A stretch of 64,000 nt of DNA, taken from NCBI GenBank assembly GCA_964653485.1, contig CAZZFF010000003.1, positions 1-64,000 of the forward strand, given 5' to 3'. Source of the DNA: CAVQND01 sp964653485 (GTDB taxonomy: Bacteria; Verrucomicrobiota; Verrucomicrobiia; Limisphaerales; UBA8199). The notes under the pieces are model-generated. The model searched no databases. It worked only from the letters and a program-made list of their open reading frames with translations, and had not been told where the DNA came from. A program made the translations under genes and the position numbers. This document shows, piece by piece, positions 48,384 to 57,300 of this stretch. Within the stretch, counting starts at the first letter, position 1. Every line of letters starts with the position of its first letter.

Positions 48384-48670
48384 GCGTTGGCCACCTTGAG
48401 GTCGCCCAGCCCGAGGTTCAGGGCGGTCCCGTTGGGAAGGGCCTCAAGGCGCGCGACCGCCGCCCCAGCGGGCGGAGTGAATGGAATCGCAAACACCCCC
48501 GCCAGGATGATCCCGGGCAGTCGTTTCGTCATGGCCGCCAGTATAGCGTCCGCGGGGCCGTCGTCGAGTTCCACGATCGCTTCGGTAGCGATACTGGCCT
48601 GGAACGAGCCGGGTCCCATTCCTGGGCTCGCTGATCGCCAGGCAATGAACGATGGGACCGTCCGAGCCAA
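48380..48670 (-). CDS. small hypothetical ORF coupled to the symporter gene
   Basis: Up to 96 codons from a TTG at 48670, 7 bp after the GH106-esterase stop; an ATG at 48532 would give 50 residues. Its stop overlaps the symporter's GTG (GTGA). The last ~70 residues look protein-like (EAIVELDDGPADAILAAM; ARLEALPNGTALNLGLGDLK), while the first 25 do not. It may be a real small protein or the remaining C-terminus of a degraded gene that kept the coupling. I do not recognise a family. Confidence 0.45.
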   Translation of the reverse strand: MARTVPSFIAWRSASPGMGPGSFQASIATEAIVELDDGPADAILAAMTKRLPGIILAGVFAIPFTPPAGAAVARLEALPNGTALNLGLGDLKVANA

Positions 48671-48676
48671 GGCCGA

Positions 48677-51600
48677 CTACCGCCGCAAGTGCTCCAGCAC
48701 GAAATCAACCAGGTCCTGGTTCTTGAAGAAGCTGTCGGAGACGTTGTGGCCTTGGCCCGGAACCACCAGCAGACGGGCATCCCCTCCGAGCTCCTGGACG
48801 CGCCGAATCAGCGCGGAAGAATTGGCCTCCAGCGGAACGGCCTCGTCGCGGTCCCCATGAATGTGGAGGATGGGGACTTTTGCTTTAGCCAATGACTGGA
48901 GTTGGTCGATGGGATTGTAGTTGCCGAGGTTCAACCGCAGTTGCGCCTCCTCCAACCCGTAGGCGGTGCTCGCCGTCGCCAAACCCGGATAGCTGAAAAG
49001 GTCGCATACGGGGTAAATACCGGCGATACACTTCACCCGCTGGGGGTTTTGGCACGCCCAATTGTACAGCATAAGTCCACCCCTGCTTCGAGGCAGCAGA
49101 CACGGCTGGGGTGCAAGGCCGCATTCCCGGCACACGTAGTCATAGAAGCTCCCGTAAAGGCGAACCCCGGCCGGGCTGCCGTATGATTCTCCCACGTCAA
49201 TCCCGGCAATGGCAATTCCATGATCGAGGAACGCGGCGAACATCCAGGCGCAATAGGCGTCCGGGAATTTTGGCAGCAGGGTCGGCGCGGTCCAAACCCA
49301 CGGAGTCGGCTTCCGCGTTGCGTTTAAAGGCAGGATTACGAATCCCGGGCAACCTTCCACGGTGAGAACGCGAATCGAGCATTCTTTGAGCTGGCTGCTC
49401 AGGCGAAAGAAGCCATGTTCATTGGTCTGCTGGCCCGTGGGGGATGTGACGGCCGACTCCTTCACCGAGCCAATCGCCTTCTCGATGCGTTTCAGCACAA
49501 AAGGACCGGCCAGCCCGTAAGGCACGGTAGAGTACCCATCGCCGGCGGGGGGGCCCGGGTTGGGAGCCTGCTGGAAATTGATGGGCCTGGCCGCGCCGAG
49601 CGCAGCGTTGCCGTGGTGAGGGCCGAGCGTGTTCCTGAGCGTGCCAATGACCGTCACTTCGATGTCGTTGTCGCCGGGGCGAATCCATCTTGTCACGTCG
49701 CATTCCGATGGCGAGGCATCGATGTATCCGACGGCCATGCCGCCGACGCTGACTTTGGCCACGCTGCCGTACCAACCGCGCAGCGCCACCGCATAACGGC
49801 CCGTCTCTTGGCCGACCTGGAAATGCTCGCGATAAGCCACGCCGCCGCCGTAGAAGGGATGGCCTTGCGCGTTCCAATCGGCCCCGAGTTTCAAGGGCTG
49901 GTCCGGGACGAGGACGAAACCGTGGTTCGCGGGTTTGAGGGTGAAATCGCCCAGGACATAGGCCGGCTCCAGTTCATGGTACATCGTGAAGGGCGATGCC
50001 TTGATGGTGACGACATTTTCACCGGCGCGCGCCACCGACCCCAATGTGATTTTGCCGAAGGCATTGTCGAGCCACCAGGCCCCCGGGGTGGCCGTCACGG
50101 CCTGGCCGTTGCAGGTGATCGTGTAGAGGTCGGGGCGCTCAATGACGATGGCGAGGTTGGCTGGCGGGTTTCCCTCGATTTGGAAGCGGTAGCCGGCCTC
50201 GAACCCGCTGCCGGGGGCGAACTTCCTGGAAATCAACTCGTCTTTGAACTGCACCGCGCTGTCCCACGGATCGCGTTCGAGGCCGTTCTTCTGCCAGGCA
50301 AATTGGTTGGCTTGGTAAACGTAGAGGTCCTGCCGGGTTTCCCCGCCGGCGGTGACCGTGGCGTAATCCAGCGTGAGGACATTCGGCGAAAGGCGCCGGA
50401 CCTCAGGGGCCTGGCCGGCCTGGATGGTTTCCACTGTCTCTGCCGCGGGTGGAGTGGGGCGCATTGGTTTGTGCGACAGGAACAAGAGGAGGCTGCCGCA
50501 CGGGGGCAGGTTGAAGCGGGTCTGGATGCCCTGCCCCTGTGCCTCAAAGGCCTGGGCTTCCGCCTGGCCGGTGTAGAGGTTCCAGGCCTCGACGCCTTTG
50601 AGGTCGGATTGGATCAGACCCGTCGAGGGCAATTGAATGCTTGTATTGACAAGAAACAGGAGTTCGCCGTCATCGAGGCGCCGCCGATGGTGGAAGAGGA
50701 TGCCGCCGTCGGCCTCAGCGCGCGTGATGACCAGGCCGGTGGAGCGAAGCTGTTTTGGCAGGGCCGCGGGCTGGACCTTCTTCCAGTGGTCTGAGCCGGC
50801 CAGGGCCGCGCCCGCTGCTGAAAGGCCGCCATCGATCCTCGTTGGCGGCTCTCCGCAGCTCAGGATGGTCCCGCCCGCTTCCTCGAAGGCTGCGAGCAAT
50901 TGGGCCGTCTTGGTGTTCAGATTCTCGGTCATGGGCGGCAGGACCACGGTCCGATAGAGGCGGCGTCCGACTTTCAGGCCGGCAGACTCCACCGAACCGT
51001 GCCGGGCCAGGATGTCCTCGCAGCCGATGTCGTATTCGACCTGGGCGGATTCCAAGGCCATGACGAGGTCGAAGAAGCTCTTGCCCAGTTCATCGAGGTT
51101 GGCGTCGGCCGCCTGGTACATCCAGGCGGTGGTGGTCGGCTCGATGACCAGCACCTCGTTGACCTGTTCGCCTTGGGAGAGGGCTGCCGAGAGCCTGGCG
51201 AAGTACTGCGCCGAGACGTGATAGGCCTCCCACCATGGCTCGTGGTACGAGAAGGACTGGGGATAGTCGCGCTTGCGCGCGCCGCGCACGGTGATGTCGG
51301 AAAGGTGCTGGTTCAACGTGTTGACGCCGAGCACCTCGAGCCAGTCGCCAATCCGTTTCATGTCCTCGAAACGCAGGTCCCACCCGCTGCCTCCGTAGGC
51401 CTCGCAGAGGGTCCGCCTCTGGCCGAGCTGGTTGGCGACGCTCGAAAGCTCCCTGACCATCCGGGCGTTGCCGAACTGGGCGTGGGTATGTTCGGCATAC
51501 TGATTCCTCAGGCAATCGATGCCGGGCCGTTGGTGCCAGGCATACATGGACATGTTGTCGGGTACATAGCCGCACCTGGGCCATTCGTGGTCCCAATAGT

Positions 51601-52588
51601 GGCCGGTCCATTCGAGGTGATTGGTTTCGCAGTAAGCGTGGTAGGGCTTTGACCAATGCTCGATGAACTGCTCGTTGAGGACCTGGTAATAGTTGTGCCG
51701 AATCTTCCGCCAATCCCCCACGGGATAGTTCAGGCTGGGCAGATGCTCCAGAAGGCTGTATCCCCAGCGTTTCCGGAACTCCGACGCCAGGACCTCGCTC
51801 CAAGCAAAAGTGCCGACCTCGCGAATGTTCGGCTCGTCCGAGAAGACGCCCGGCACGCGGCGGCCGAACTCCTTGCCAATCTCGCGGCGATAGGCCTCCA
51901 TCGTCACATTGAGGAATCTCTCCGTCACCCCGGGCGAGAGCAGGTTCACATAACCGTGATTTCCAAACCAGGGCGAATTGCCGGCGCGCACCTCGGTCGC
52001 CGTCACATAACGTCCCGCGGGCAGGGCTTGGCCGGCCTTGGCCTGGGCCGTCACATTCTCGACCTTGTCCCCCTGGCAGCGATAGAGGCCCGCCAGGTCC
52101 CCCGACCACGAGGGCGCTGTGTTGGTCTCCTGGAAAATCAGGGCGCGCTCCCGGGATTCGGGCATCTCTTCCGGCACCCAGCCGCCGGCGAAGCCCGATG
52201 GATAGGAGTTCTCGTCATAAATCCACACGTTCATGCCCAGGCGCCGGGCTTCGTCGAGCGCCGCTTTCCACAGGCCAAACCAGTCCTTCGACAAGTAGGG
52301 CGTCATCAACCCCGGCCGGGGATGCACCCAGACCTGTTTGACCTGTTGACCGGCCAAATCGCGGAGCGTCTCGCGCACCTGCCGCTCGGTAAGCATGTCG
52401 TTCCAAACCCAGAGCGGACCGGTGCTGTACTCGCGCGGAGGGTCTTTGAAGAGCGCCTTGGCCCGGGCCGATGCGGTGGCGCCCCACAGCCGGACGGGGC
52501 ACACCATGCAAACCAAAATCGCCACGGCGAGCAACCAGCCGACGGCACAACTCGAAGCCCACAGGCTGAACGTTTGGCGAGATTTCAT
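48677..52588 (-). CDS. GH106-like glycoside hydrolase fused to C-terminal alpha/beta-hydrolase esterase
   Basis: 1303 residues with a signal anchor (~13-36, AVGWLLAVAILVCMVC). Residues ~50-740 match the GH106 alpha-L-rhamnosidase type (GPLWVWNDMLTERQVRETL; WIYDENSYPSGFAGGWV; VPGVFSDEPNIREVG; CEAYGGSGWDLRFEDMKR; GVNTLNQHLSDITVRG). Beta-sandwich regions follow (~770-1000). The C-terminal ~300 residues are a lipase-like esterase with Ser1168 in PRSRGGLM, Asp1248 in GDRDEAVP and His1281 in GQGHN, a complete triad although the first Gly of G-x-S-x-G is replaced by Pro. It would cleave a rhamnose or related deoxysugar and an ester group on the same glycan, outside the cytoplasm. First gene of the glycan operon. 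Confidence 0.82.
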   Translation of the reverse strand: MKSRQTFSLWASSCAVGWLLAVAILVCMVCPVRLWGATASARAKALFKDPPREYSTGPLWVWNDMLTERQVRETLRDLAGQQVKQVWVHPRPGLMTPYLSKDWFGLWKAALDEARRLGMNVWIYDENSYPSGFAGGWVPEEMPESRERALIFQETNTAPSWSGDLAGLYRCQGDKVENVTAQAKAGQALPAGRYVTATEVRAGNSPWFGNHGYVNLLSPGVTERFLNVTMEAYRREIGKEFGRRVPGVFSDEPNIREVGTFAWSEVLASEFRKRWGYSLLEHLPSLNYPVGDWRKIRHNYYQVLNEQFIEHWSKPYHAYCETNHLEWTGHYWDHEWPRCGYVPDNMSMYAWHQRPGIDCLRNQYAEHTHAQFGNARMVRELSSVANQLGQRRTLCEAYGGSGWDLRFEDMKRIGDWLEVLGVNTLNQHLSDITVRGARKRDYPQSFSYHEPWWEAYHVSAQYFARLSAALSQGEQVNEVLVIEPTTTAWMYQAADANLDELGKSFFDLVMALESAQVEYDIGCEDILARHGSVESAGLKVGRRLYRTVVLPPMTENLNTKTAQLLAAFEEAGGTILSCGEPPTRIDGGLSAAGAALAGSDHWKKVQPAALPKQLRSTGLVITRAEADGGILFHHRRRLDDGELLFLVNTSIQLPSTGLIQSDLKGVEAWNLYTGQAEAQAFEAQGQGIQTRFNLPPCGSLLLFLSHKPMRPTPPAAETVETIQAGQAPEVRRLSPNVLTLDYATVTAGGETRQDLYVYQANQFAWQKNGLERDPWDSAVQFKDELISRKFAPGSGFEAGYRFQIEGNPPANLAIVIERPDLYTITCNGQAVTATPGAWWLDNAFGKITLGSVARAGENVVTIKASPFTMYHELEPAYVLGDFTLKPANHGFVLVPDQPLKLGADWNAQGHPFYGGGVAYREHFQVGQETGRYAVALRGWYGSVAKVSVGGMAVGYIDASPSECDVTRWIRPGDNDIEVTVIGTLRNTLGPHHGNAALGAARPINFQQAPNPGPPAGDGYSTVPYGLAGPFVLKRIEKAIGSVKESAVTSPTGQQTNEHGFFRLSSQLKECSIRVLTVEGCPGFVILPLNATRKPTPWVWTAPTLLPKFPDAYCAWMFAAFLDHGIAIAGIDVGESYGSPAGVRLYGSFYDYVCRECGLAPQPCLLPRSRGGLMLYNWACQNPQRVKCIAGIYPVCDLFSYPGLATASTAYGLEEAQLRLNLGNYNPIDQLQSLAKAKVPILHIHGDRDEAVPLEANSSALIRRVQELGGDARLLVVPGQGHNVSDSFFKNQDLVDFVLEHLRR

Positions 52589-53237
52589 AAACAGGTTTAC
52601 TCTGCCAGCGAAGCTTCCTCGGGATCAAGCCCGCTTCTTGCAAGGTAGTGTCCTAATTTGAAACTCCGGGACAAATCTCGACTGGTTGGAGCCGCGAGAA
52701 ACCAAGCTATTGCCCCAGACAATTACTAGGGTATTCGGGGAATTTAGTGGGTAGAAACCCAGAAAGACCGCTTTTAAAGAAGAACATCACGACATCTGCG
52801 GCATGCTCTGTCCAGTGGCCGAGTGGGCATGGGGCTTATGGCAGAACGGCGCAAAGACGTGCTCCGTCGAGCGTTTGGCCTCGGTGGCGCAGTGGTTTAG
52901 TGCATATAGGAGCCTGTGGGGTGCCCTGGGGGCAGGCCGAGGAATCTCCGAATCTAGCCACTAAGATCCCCGAAGAACCTACGGTAGAATGGAACCGTTG
53001 CAAGCGCCGGCATAGTCACAATCGCGCAAAGCCACAAAACGGAGTACAGGGCGCTCTTAACGCGCAATCTTGTGGCAGAGGTCGTTGCGTTTTGTGCAAT
53101 TATTTCTCTTAAACTCAAGCAAGCGAACGCTTCAGCATAGCCGGATTATCTCGCCATTGCCAATTCCTTTCCCGACTCCAACGCGTCCGAGGGCGCGTCC
53201 GAGCTTTGTCGAGGGCGGCAGACGCGGGAGCGCGGAC
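52589..53237. other. intergenic region without recognised genes
   Basis: About 650 bp upstream of the REP/transposase element. It contains TGTCC...GGGACA around 52649-52673, which could be a mobile-element end, and a tRNA-like fragment near 52876. No frame has protein-like composition. The promoter of the glycan operon should be near 52600, but I could not identify it. Confidence 0.5.
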
Positions 53238-53302
53238 ACCGTTAAAACGGTTGATATTCACTCGTTAGGCGCGCAGCACCCTGCTGAAGCAGGGTGTTAA
53301 TG
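53238..53302 (+). repeat. REP-like unit, copy A (direct)
   Basis: First hairpin: ACCGTT (53238-53243) with AACGGT (53246-53251). Second hairpin: CACCCTGC-TGAA-GCAGGGTG (53277-53296). The 30 bases at 53268-53297 are identical to 53971-54000 in copy C. Confidence 0.85.
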
Positions 53303-53383
53303 GGATGGACCCCAGCTTCAAGGACTCCCGCAATCCGCTGGCCAGTTCTCATTGAGCCGCCGACAGCTCGCCCGGCGGCTCTC

Positions 53384-53453
53384 ATTGACACCGCTGCTTC
53401 AGCGCGGTGTGTTCGGCAACCGGAGGGTCTCTGGAACCGTTTCCAACGGTTTC
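53384..53453 (-). repeat. REP-like unit, copy B (inverted)
   Basis: Read on the minus strand, it has the same order as copies A and C. Its hairpins are ACACCGC/GCGGTGT (53388-53410, a diverged version with a CTTC loop region) and AACCGTT-TCC-AACGGTT (53435-53451). A further hairpin, GAGCCGCCG/CGGCGGCTC, lies just outside at 53354-53381. Confidence 0.75.
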
Positions 53454-53493
53454 TGTTCTTGCGGCGTCCGCTCGCCCAACCCAATACTCAATC

Positions 53494-54006
53494 ATGTCTC
53501 TGCATTCCTACTCTCGGGTCTGGCTACACATCACCTGGGGCACTTTGGAGCGCAGGCCGCTGCTCTCCCGCGACGCTGCGATAAAAACGTCGGCCTATCT
53601 GTCCAAATATGCCACGGAAAAAGGCATCTACATGAAGATCAACTACGTGAACCCTGATCATGTCCATGTCCTGTTGGATTTGCCCACGCACCTGTGCATA
53701 GAAGAGGCGATGCATCTCTTTAAGGGAGCTTCGTCTCACTGGATAAACGAGAACAACCTGGTGCCAGGCAAGTTCGCGTGGGCGCGGGGCTACGGGGCAT
53801 TCTCAGTGTCCCACTCCTCGGCTGGACAAGTTGCCGCCTACATTGCCGCGCAGAAAGCGCATCACCACAAGAGGAGTTTTGCTGAGGAGTTACAGCGGTT
53901 GGTCGAACGGTACGGACTCACGTGGCGCGAGGAGATTGAAACCGTTGGAAACGGTTTCAATTCCATCGCCGGCGCGCAGCACCCTGCTGAAGCAGGGTGT
54001 CAATGA
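53494..54006 (+). CDS. IS200/REP-associated tyrosine transposase (Y1_Tnp, HUH)
   Basis: 170 residues. ATG 53494 (MSLHSYSRVWLHITWGT) is chosen over an upstream start at 53407, because the conserved fold starts there. The HUH metal site is DHVHVLLD. The catalytic Tyr is probably in VAAYIAAQKAHHHKRSFAEE, and GYGAFSVSHSS is the usual block before it. These enzymes nick and join single-stranded DNA at hairpins. The last ~25 codons and the stop lie inside REP-like copy C. It looks intact. Confidence 0.88.
   Translation: MSLHSYSRVWLHITWGTLERRPLLSRDAAIKTSAYLSKYATEKGIYMKINYVNPDHVHVLLDLPTHLCIEEAMHLFKGASSHWINENNLVPGKFAWARGYGAFSVSHSSAGQVAAYIAAQKAHHHKRSFAEELQRLVERYGLTWREEIETVGNGFNSIAGAQHPAEAGCQ
53935..54005 (+). 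repeat. REP-like unit, copy C (direct, overlapping transposase 3' end)
   Basis: First hairpin: ATTGAAACCGTT-GGA-AACGGTTTCAAT, perfect 12-bp arms (53935-53961). Second hairpin: CACCCTGC-TGAA-GCAGGGTG (53980-53999). It encodes the transposase C-terminus. Confidence 0.85.
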
Positions 54007-54390
54007 GACTTGGGGGAGTTCGACAAGGCTGGGATGCGCCCCGCGTCCGAGACTTCAAAAACAACCGGGTTGAAGGCATCACCGTGTAATGGCTGACCGT
54101 GACACCCAAGTCGCTTCCCGCAGCGACATGAGAATCAGAATGCTGGACGACAGACAGGCATGGGAGGGGGGTGTAAGCTCGATTGGAAGATGAGATGGAG
54201 TGAGGGTGGACGCCCCCCGTGTGGGTGCGGGTTCTGGCGAGCAGCGCGGGGGAACGCGAGCAAGTGCGGAGCATTGGTCAGATTGGTCTTCCAAAAACGG
54301 CCGCTTCTTCAGGCAGGACCGTCAGTAAACAGGGAGTCGGGGCATACTGCCTGAATTCGTCCTCGTCCGAGAGACGCTCGGCGTGAACCT
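54007..54390. other. intergenic region upstream of the PKS genes
   Basis: 384 bp. It starts with a short frame ending at 54090 that reads like a protein tail (RVRDFKNNRVEGITV), possibly the remnant of a gene cut by the transposon. No regulator, promoter or ribosome-binding site could be placed; the PKS start GTG at 54391 has no clear Shine-Dalgarno sequence. Confidence 0.45.
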
Positions 54391-57300
54391 GTGACAGTTA
54401 CCAGCCAAGAGCATGCCAATTCGGGCGGAGGGCTCGGAGTTCGAGATTCTGTCCGGCCGGGGGTTCTGAAGGAATGGTTGGTCCAGGAACTCGCTCGCGT
54501 GCTCGATGTCAGCCCTCAAGCCATTACCACCTCCGAACCCTTCAGCCGGTTCGGTCTCGACTCCGCAAAGGCGGTCGGCATCCTGAGCCGATTGGGCGAG
54601 TTGCTGTGCCGGAAAATCCCGGCCACGGCAGTTTGGACGTATCCAACCATCGACCAGTTGGTGAGTTTCCTCTGTGACGGACCTCGCGGGACGGCAGTCC
54701 CCGCCGCTTCCGCACCCGGCCCTCTGAGCATCGGCAGCGGACAGATCGCCGTGATCGGCATGGCCTGCCGTTTCCCGGGTGCGCCGGACATCCCAAGTTT
54801 CTGGGCACTGCTGCGCGACGGTCGTTCGGCGTTCCGCACGATTACACCCGACCGGTGGGACATCGAGGCGTGGTACGATCCGGATTCGGCCAAACCCGGC
54901 AAGATGAATGCCAGGAGCGCGGGGTTGCTCGACCGGATTGACGAATTTGACCCGGGCTTTTTCGGGATTTCGCCGCGCGAAGCCTCGCAGATGGACCCGC
55001 AACAGCGGTTGGCGCTCGAACTGGCCTGGGAGGCATTGGAAGATGCCGGGGCAACGACCGCGGCCCTTCGCGGAAGTCGCACCGGGGTATTCGTCGGAGT
55101 GGTTTGGCGCGATTACGAATCGGTCGCTCGGAAGGCGGGCGCTGAAATTACGCTGCATTCCGGGACCGGCCAGGCATCCAGCATCGTCGCCAATCGGATT
55201 TCTTACGCCCTTGGCCTTCAGGGCCCCAGCCTTGCCCTGGATACGGCTTGTTCCTCGTCGCTGGTGAGCGTGCATCTGGCGTGCCGGAGCCTGGCATCGG
55301 GGGAGTCGAGTCTCGCCATCGCGGGCGGCGTGAACGTCATCCTGGACCCGGACACGATGGTGGCTCTGTCCAAGTTCGGCGGGCTTTCGCCCACTGACCG
55401 TTTGTGTGCCTTTGACGCGCGGGCCAACGGGTTTGTGCGGGGCGAAGGCGGGGGGTTCGTTGTCCTGAAGTCCTTGAGCCGGGCATTAGAGGACGGCGAC
55501 GCCATCTACGCGGTGATCCGGGGCAGCGCGGTGAACAACGACGGCGCCAGCAACGGTCTTACCGCGCCGAACCCGCAGGCCCAGGAGGCGGTGATCGCGG
55601 AGGCATATTCGCGGGCGGGCATCCGGCCGCTGGAGATCGATTACACCGAGGCCCACGGCACCGGCACACCCCTGGGTGATCCCATCGAGGCGCAGGCCCT
55701 GGCCAATTCTCTCGGCCGCCAACGGTCCCCGGACCGCCCGTTGATCATCGGGGCGGTAAAGACCAATATCGGCCATCTCGAAGGAGCGGCCGGCGTCGCG
55801 GGCCTCATCAAGCTGGTGCTCTCCATCCGGCATCGGCAAATCCCGCCGAGCTTGAATTTCCAGACTCCCAATCCACACATCGATTTCGAGGCATCGCATC
55901 TGCGGGTTCCCAAGTCGCTCGAACCATGGCCTGAGCCGGGCAAAACCGCCGTGGGAGGCGTAAGCGCGTTTGGCTGGGGTGGAACGAATTGCCATGTCGT
56001 CGTCGAAGAGGTTCGGGGCCGGGCCGCTCACCTGCTTCCCATCAGCGCCGACGATGAAGGCGCGTTGAGGACCCGCGTTCAGCGATGGCGGGATTATTTG
56101 AATTGCGCGTCGCCCACGCCTTCCCTCCGGGACCTGTGCGCCGCTGCGGCAAATCGCTGTGCCGGGCGCGCCGAACGAGCCGCCTTCACCGCCCGCTCAA
56201 CAGCCGAACTGGCGGCGCAGCTCGATGGCTTTCTCCTCGGCCAGAAGCGGCCCGGGATTGCGACCGGCACGGCGGTGCCGACGCGGCCGAAGCTGGCGTT
56301 CGTCTTTTCGCCGCAAGGCTCCCAGTGGCTCGGCATGGGACGCGACCTGATGCGGGAGGAACCGGTCTTTCGGGCGGGGCTGGCGGAGTGTGCCCGGGCG
56401 TTGACCGCGCTCACCGGCTGGTCGTTGTTCGACCAGTTGCTCGGCGTGAACGACGACGCCCGGCGGAACCGTGTGGAGTTCGTGCAGCCGGCCCTTTTCT
56501 CGATGCAGGTCGCTCTGGCAAGACTCTGGCAGTCCTGGGGCATCGTGCCGGACTTCATCGCCGCTCACAGCCTGGGCGAATGGGCGGCCGCCTGCGTGGC
56601 GGGCGCCTTGACCCTGGAGGAGGCGATGCGCGTCGTGGTTGAATCCAGCCGGGCACAGGCCGCAAGCGGTGAAGACGGCGGCATGGCGGTTGTTGAACTG
56701 GCTGCGGACGAAGCGGCAACGCGCATCGGCCAGTGGCCTGGCGACCTGTCCGTTGCGGGCTGCAACAGCCCCACCTCGACGATCATCTCCGGAGATTCCG
56801 CGCGACTGAAGGCGCTCGTTGCGGCGTGGAAGGAGGAGGGCATCTTATGCTCACTCATTGACGTTGATGTGGCCGCGCACAGCCCCCGAATGGGTCCCGT
56901 GCTCGACGGGCTCGAGGCCAGCTTGGCCGGCTTGGAGCCAACGCGGGTTGGCATCCCCTTTGTGTCCTCCGCCACCGGCGACTTCGTGCGCGGGTCCGAG
57001 CTGGGGCCGCGGCATTGGGCACACCATCTACGGCAGCCGGTCCGCTTCGCCCAAGCCATCGAACGGTTGGCGCGCCAAGGCTGCACCGTATTCCTGGAGA
57101 TTAGCCCGCATCCCTTGTTGCTCAGCGGCATCGAACAGACCCTCAAGGCCGCCGGAATCGCAGGTCAGGCGTTTGGCTCCTGCCGTCGCGGCGACCATGA
57201 ACGCAGCGCGCTCTTGAACACGCTAGGCGGGCTTTACGCGGTGGGCTGCCCTGTGGAATGGGCTGCGGTCGCCGGCGGCGAGAGCCCGGGCCTTCGGCTC

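Larger units (their letters stand above)
53238..54006. mobile_element. REP-flanked IS200-like/RAYT element
   Basis: A Y1-type transposase gene lies among three copies of a two-hairpin unit: copy A 53238-53302 (direct), copy B 53384-53453 (inverted) and copy C 53935-54005 (direct). Copies B and C are in opposite orientation and bracket the gene. Each unit pairs an ACCGTT/AACGGT palindrome with a CACCCTGC-type hairpin. This is the layout of REP-associated tyrosine transposases, or of an IS200-type element with hairpin ends. It lies directly upstream of the PKS genes. Confidence 0.75.

Noticed and set aside
52649..52673. IS terminal repeat (TGTCC...GGGACA)
   Set aside because: Only 5-6 bp of symmetry, no partner end and no transposase of a matching family nearby.
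52876..52945. tRNA-like segment (TGGCGCAGTGGTTTAGTGCA resembles a D-arm)
   Set aside because: No matching acceptor stem, no T-loop and no convincing anticodon arm follow.
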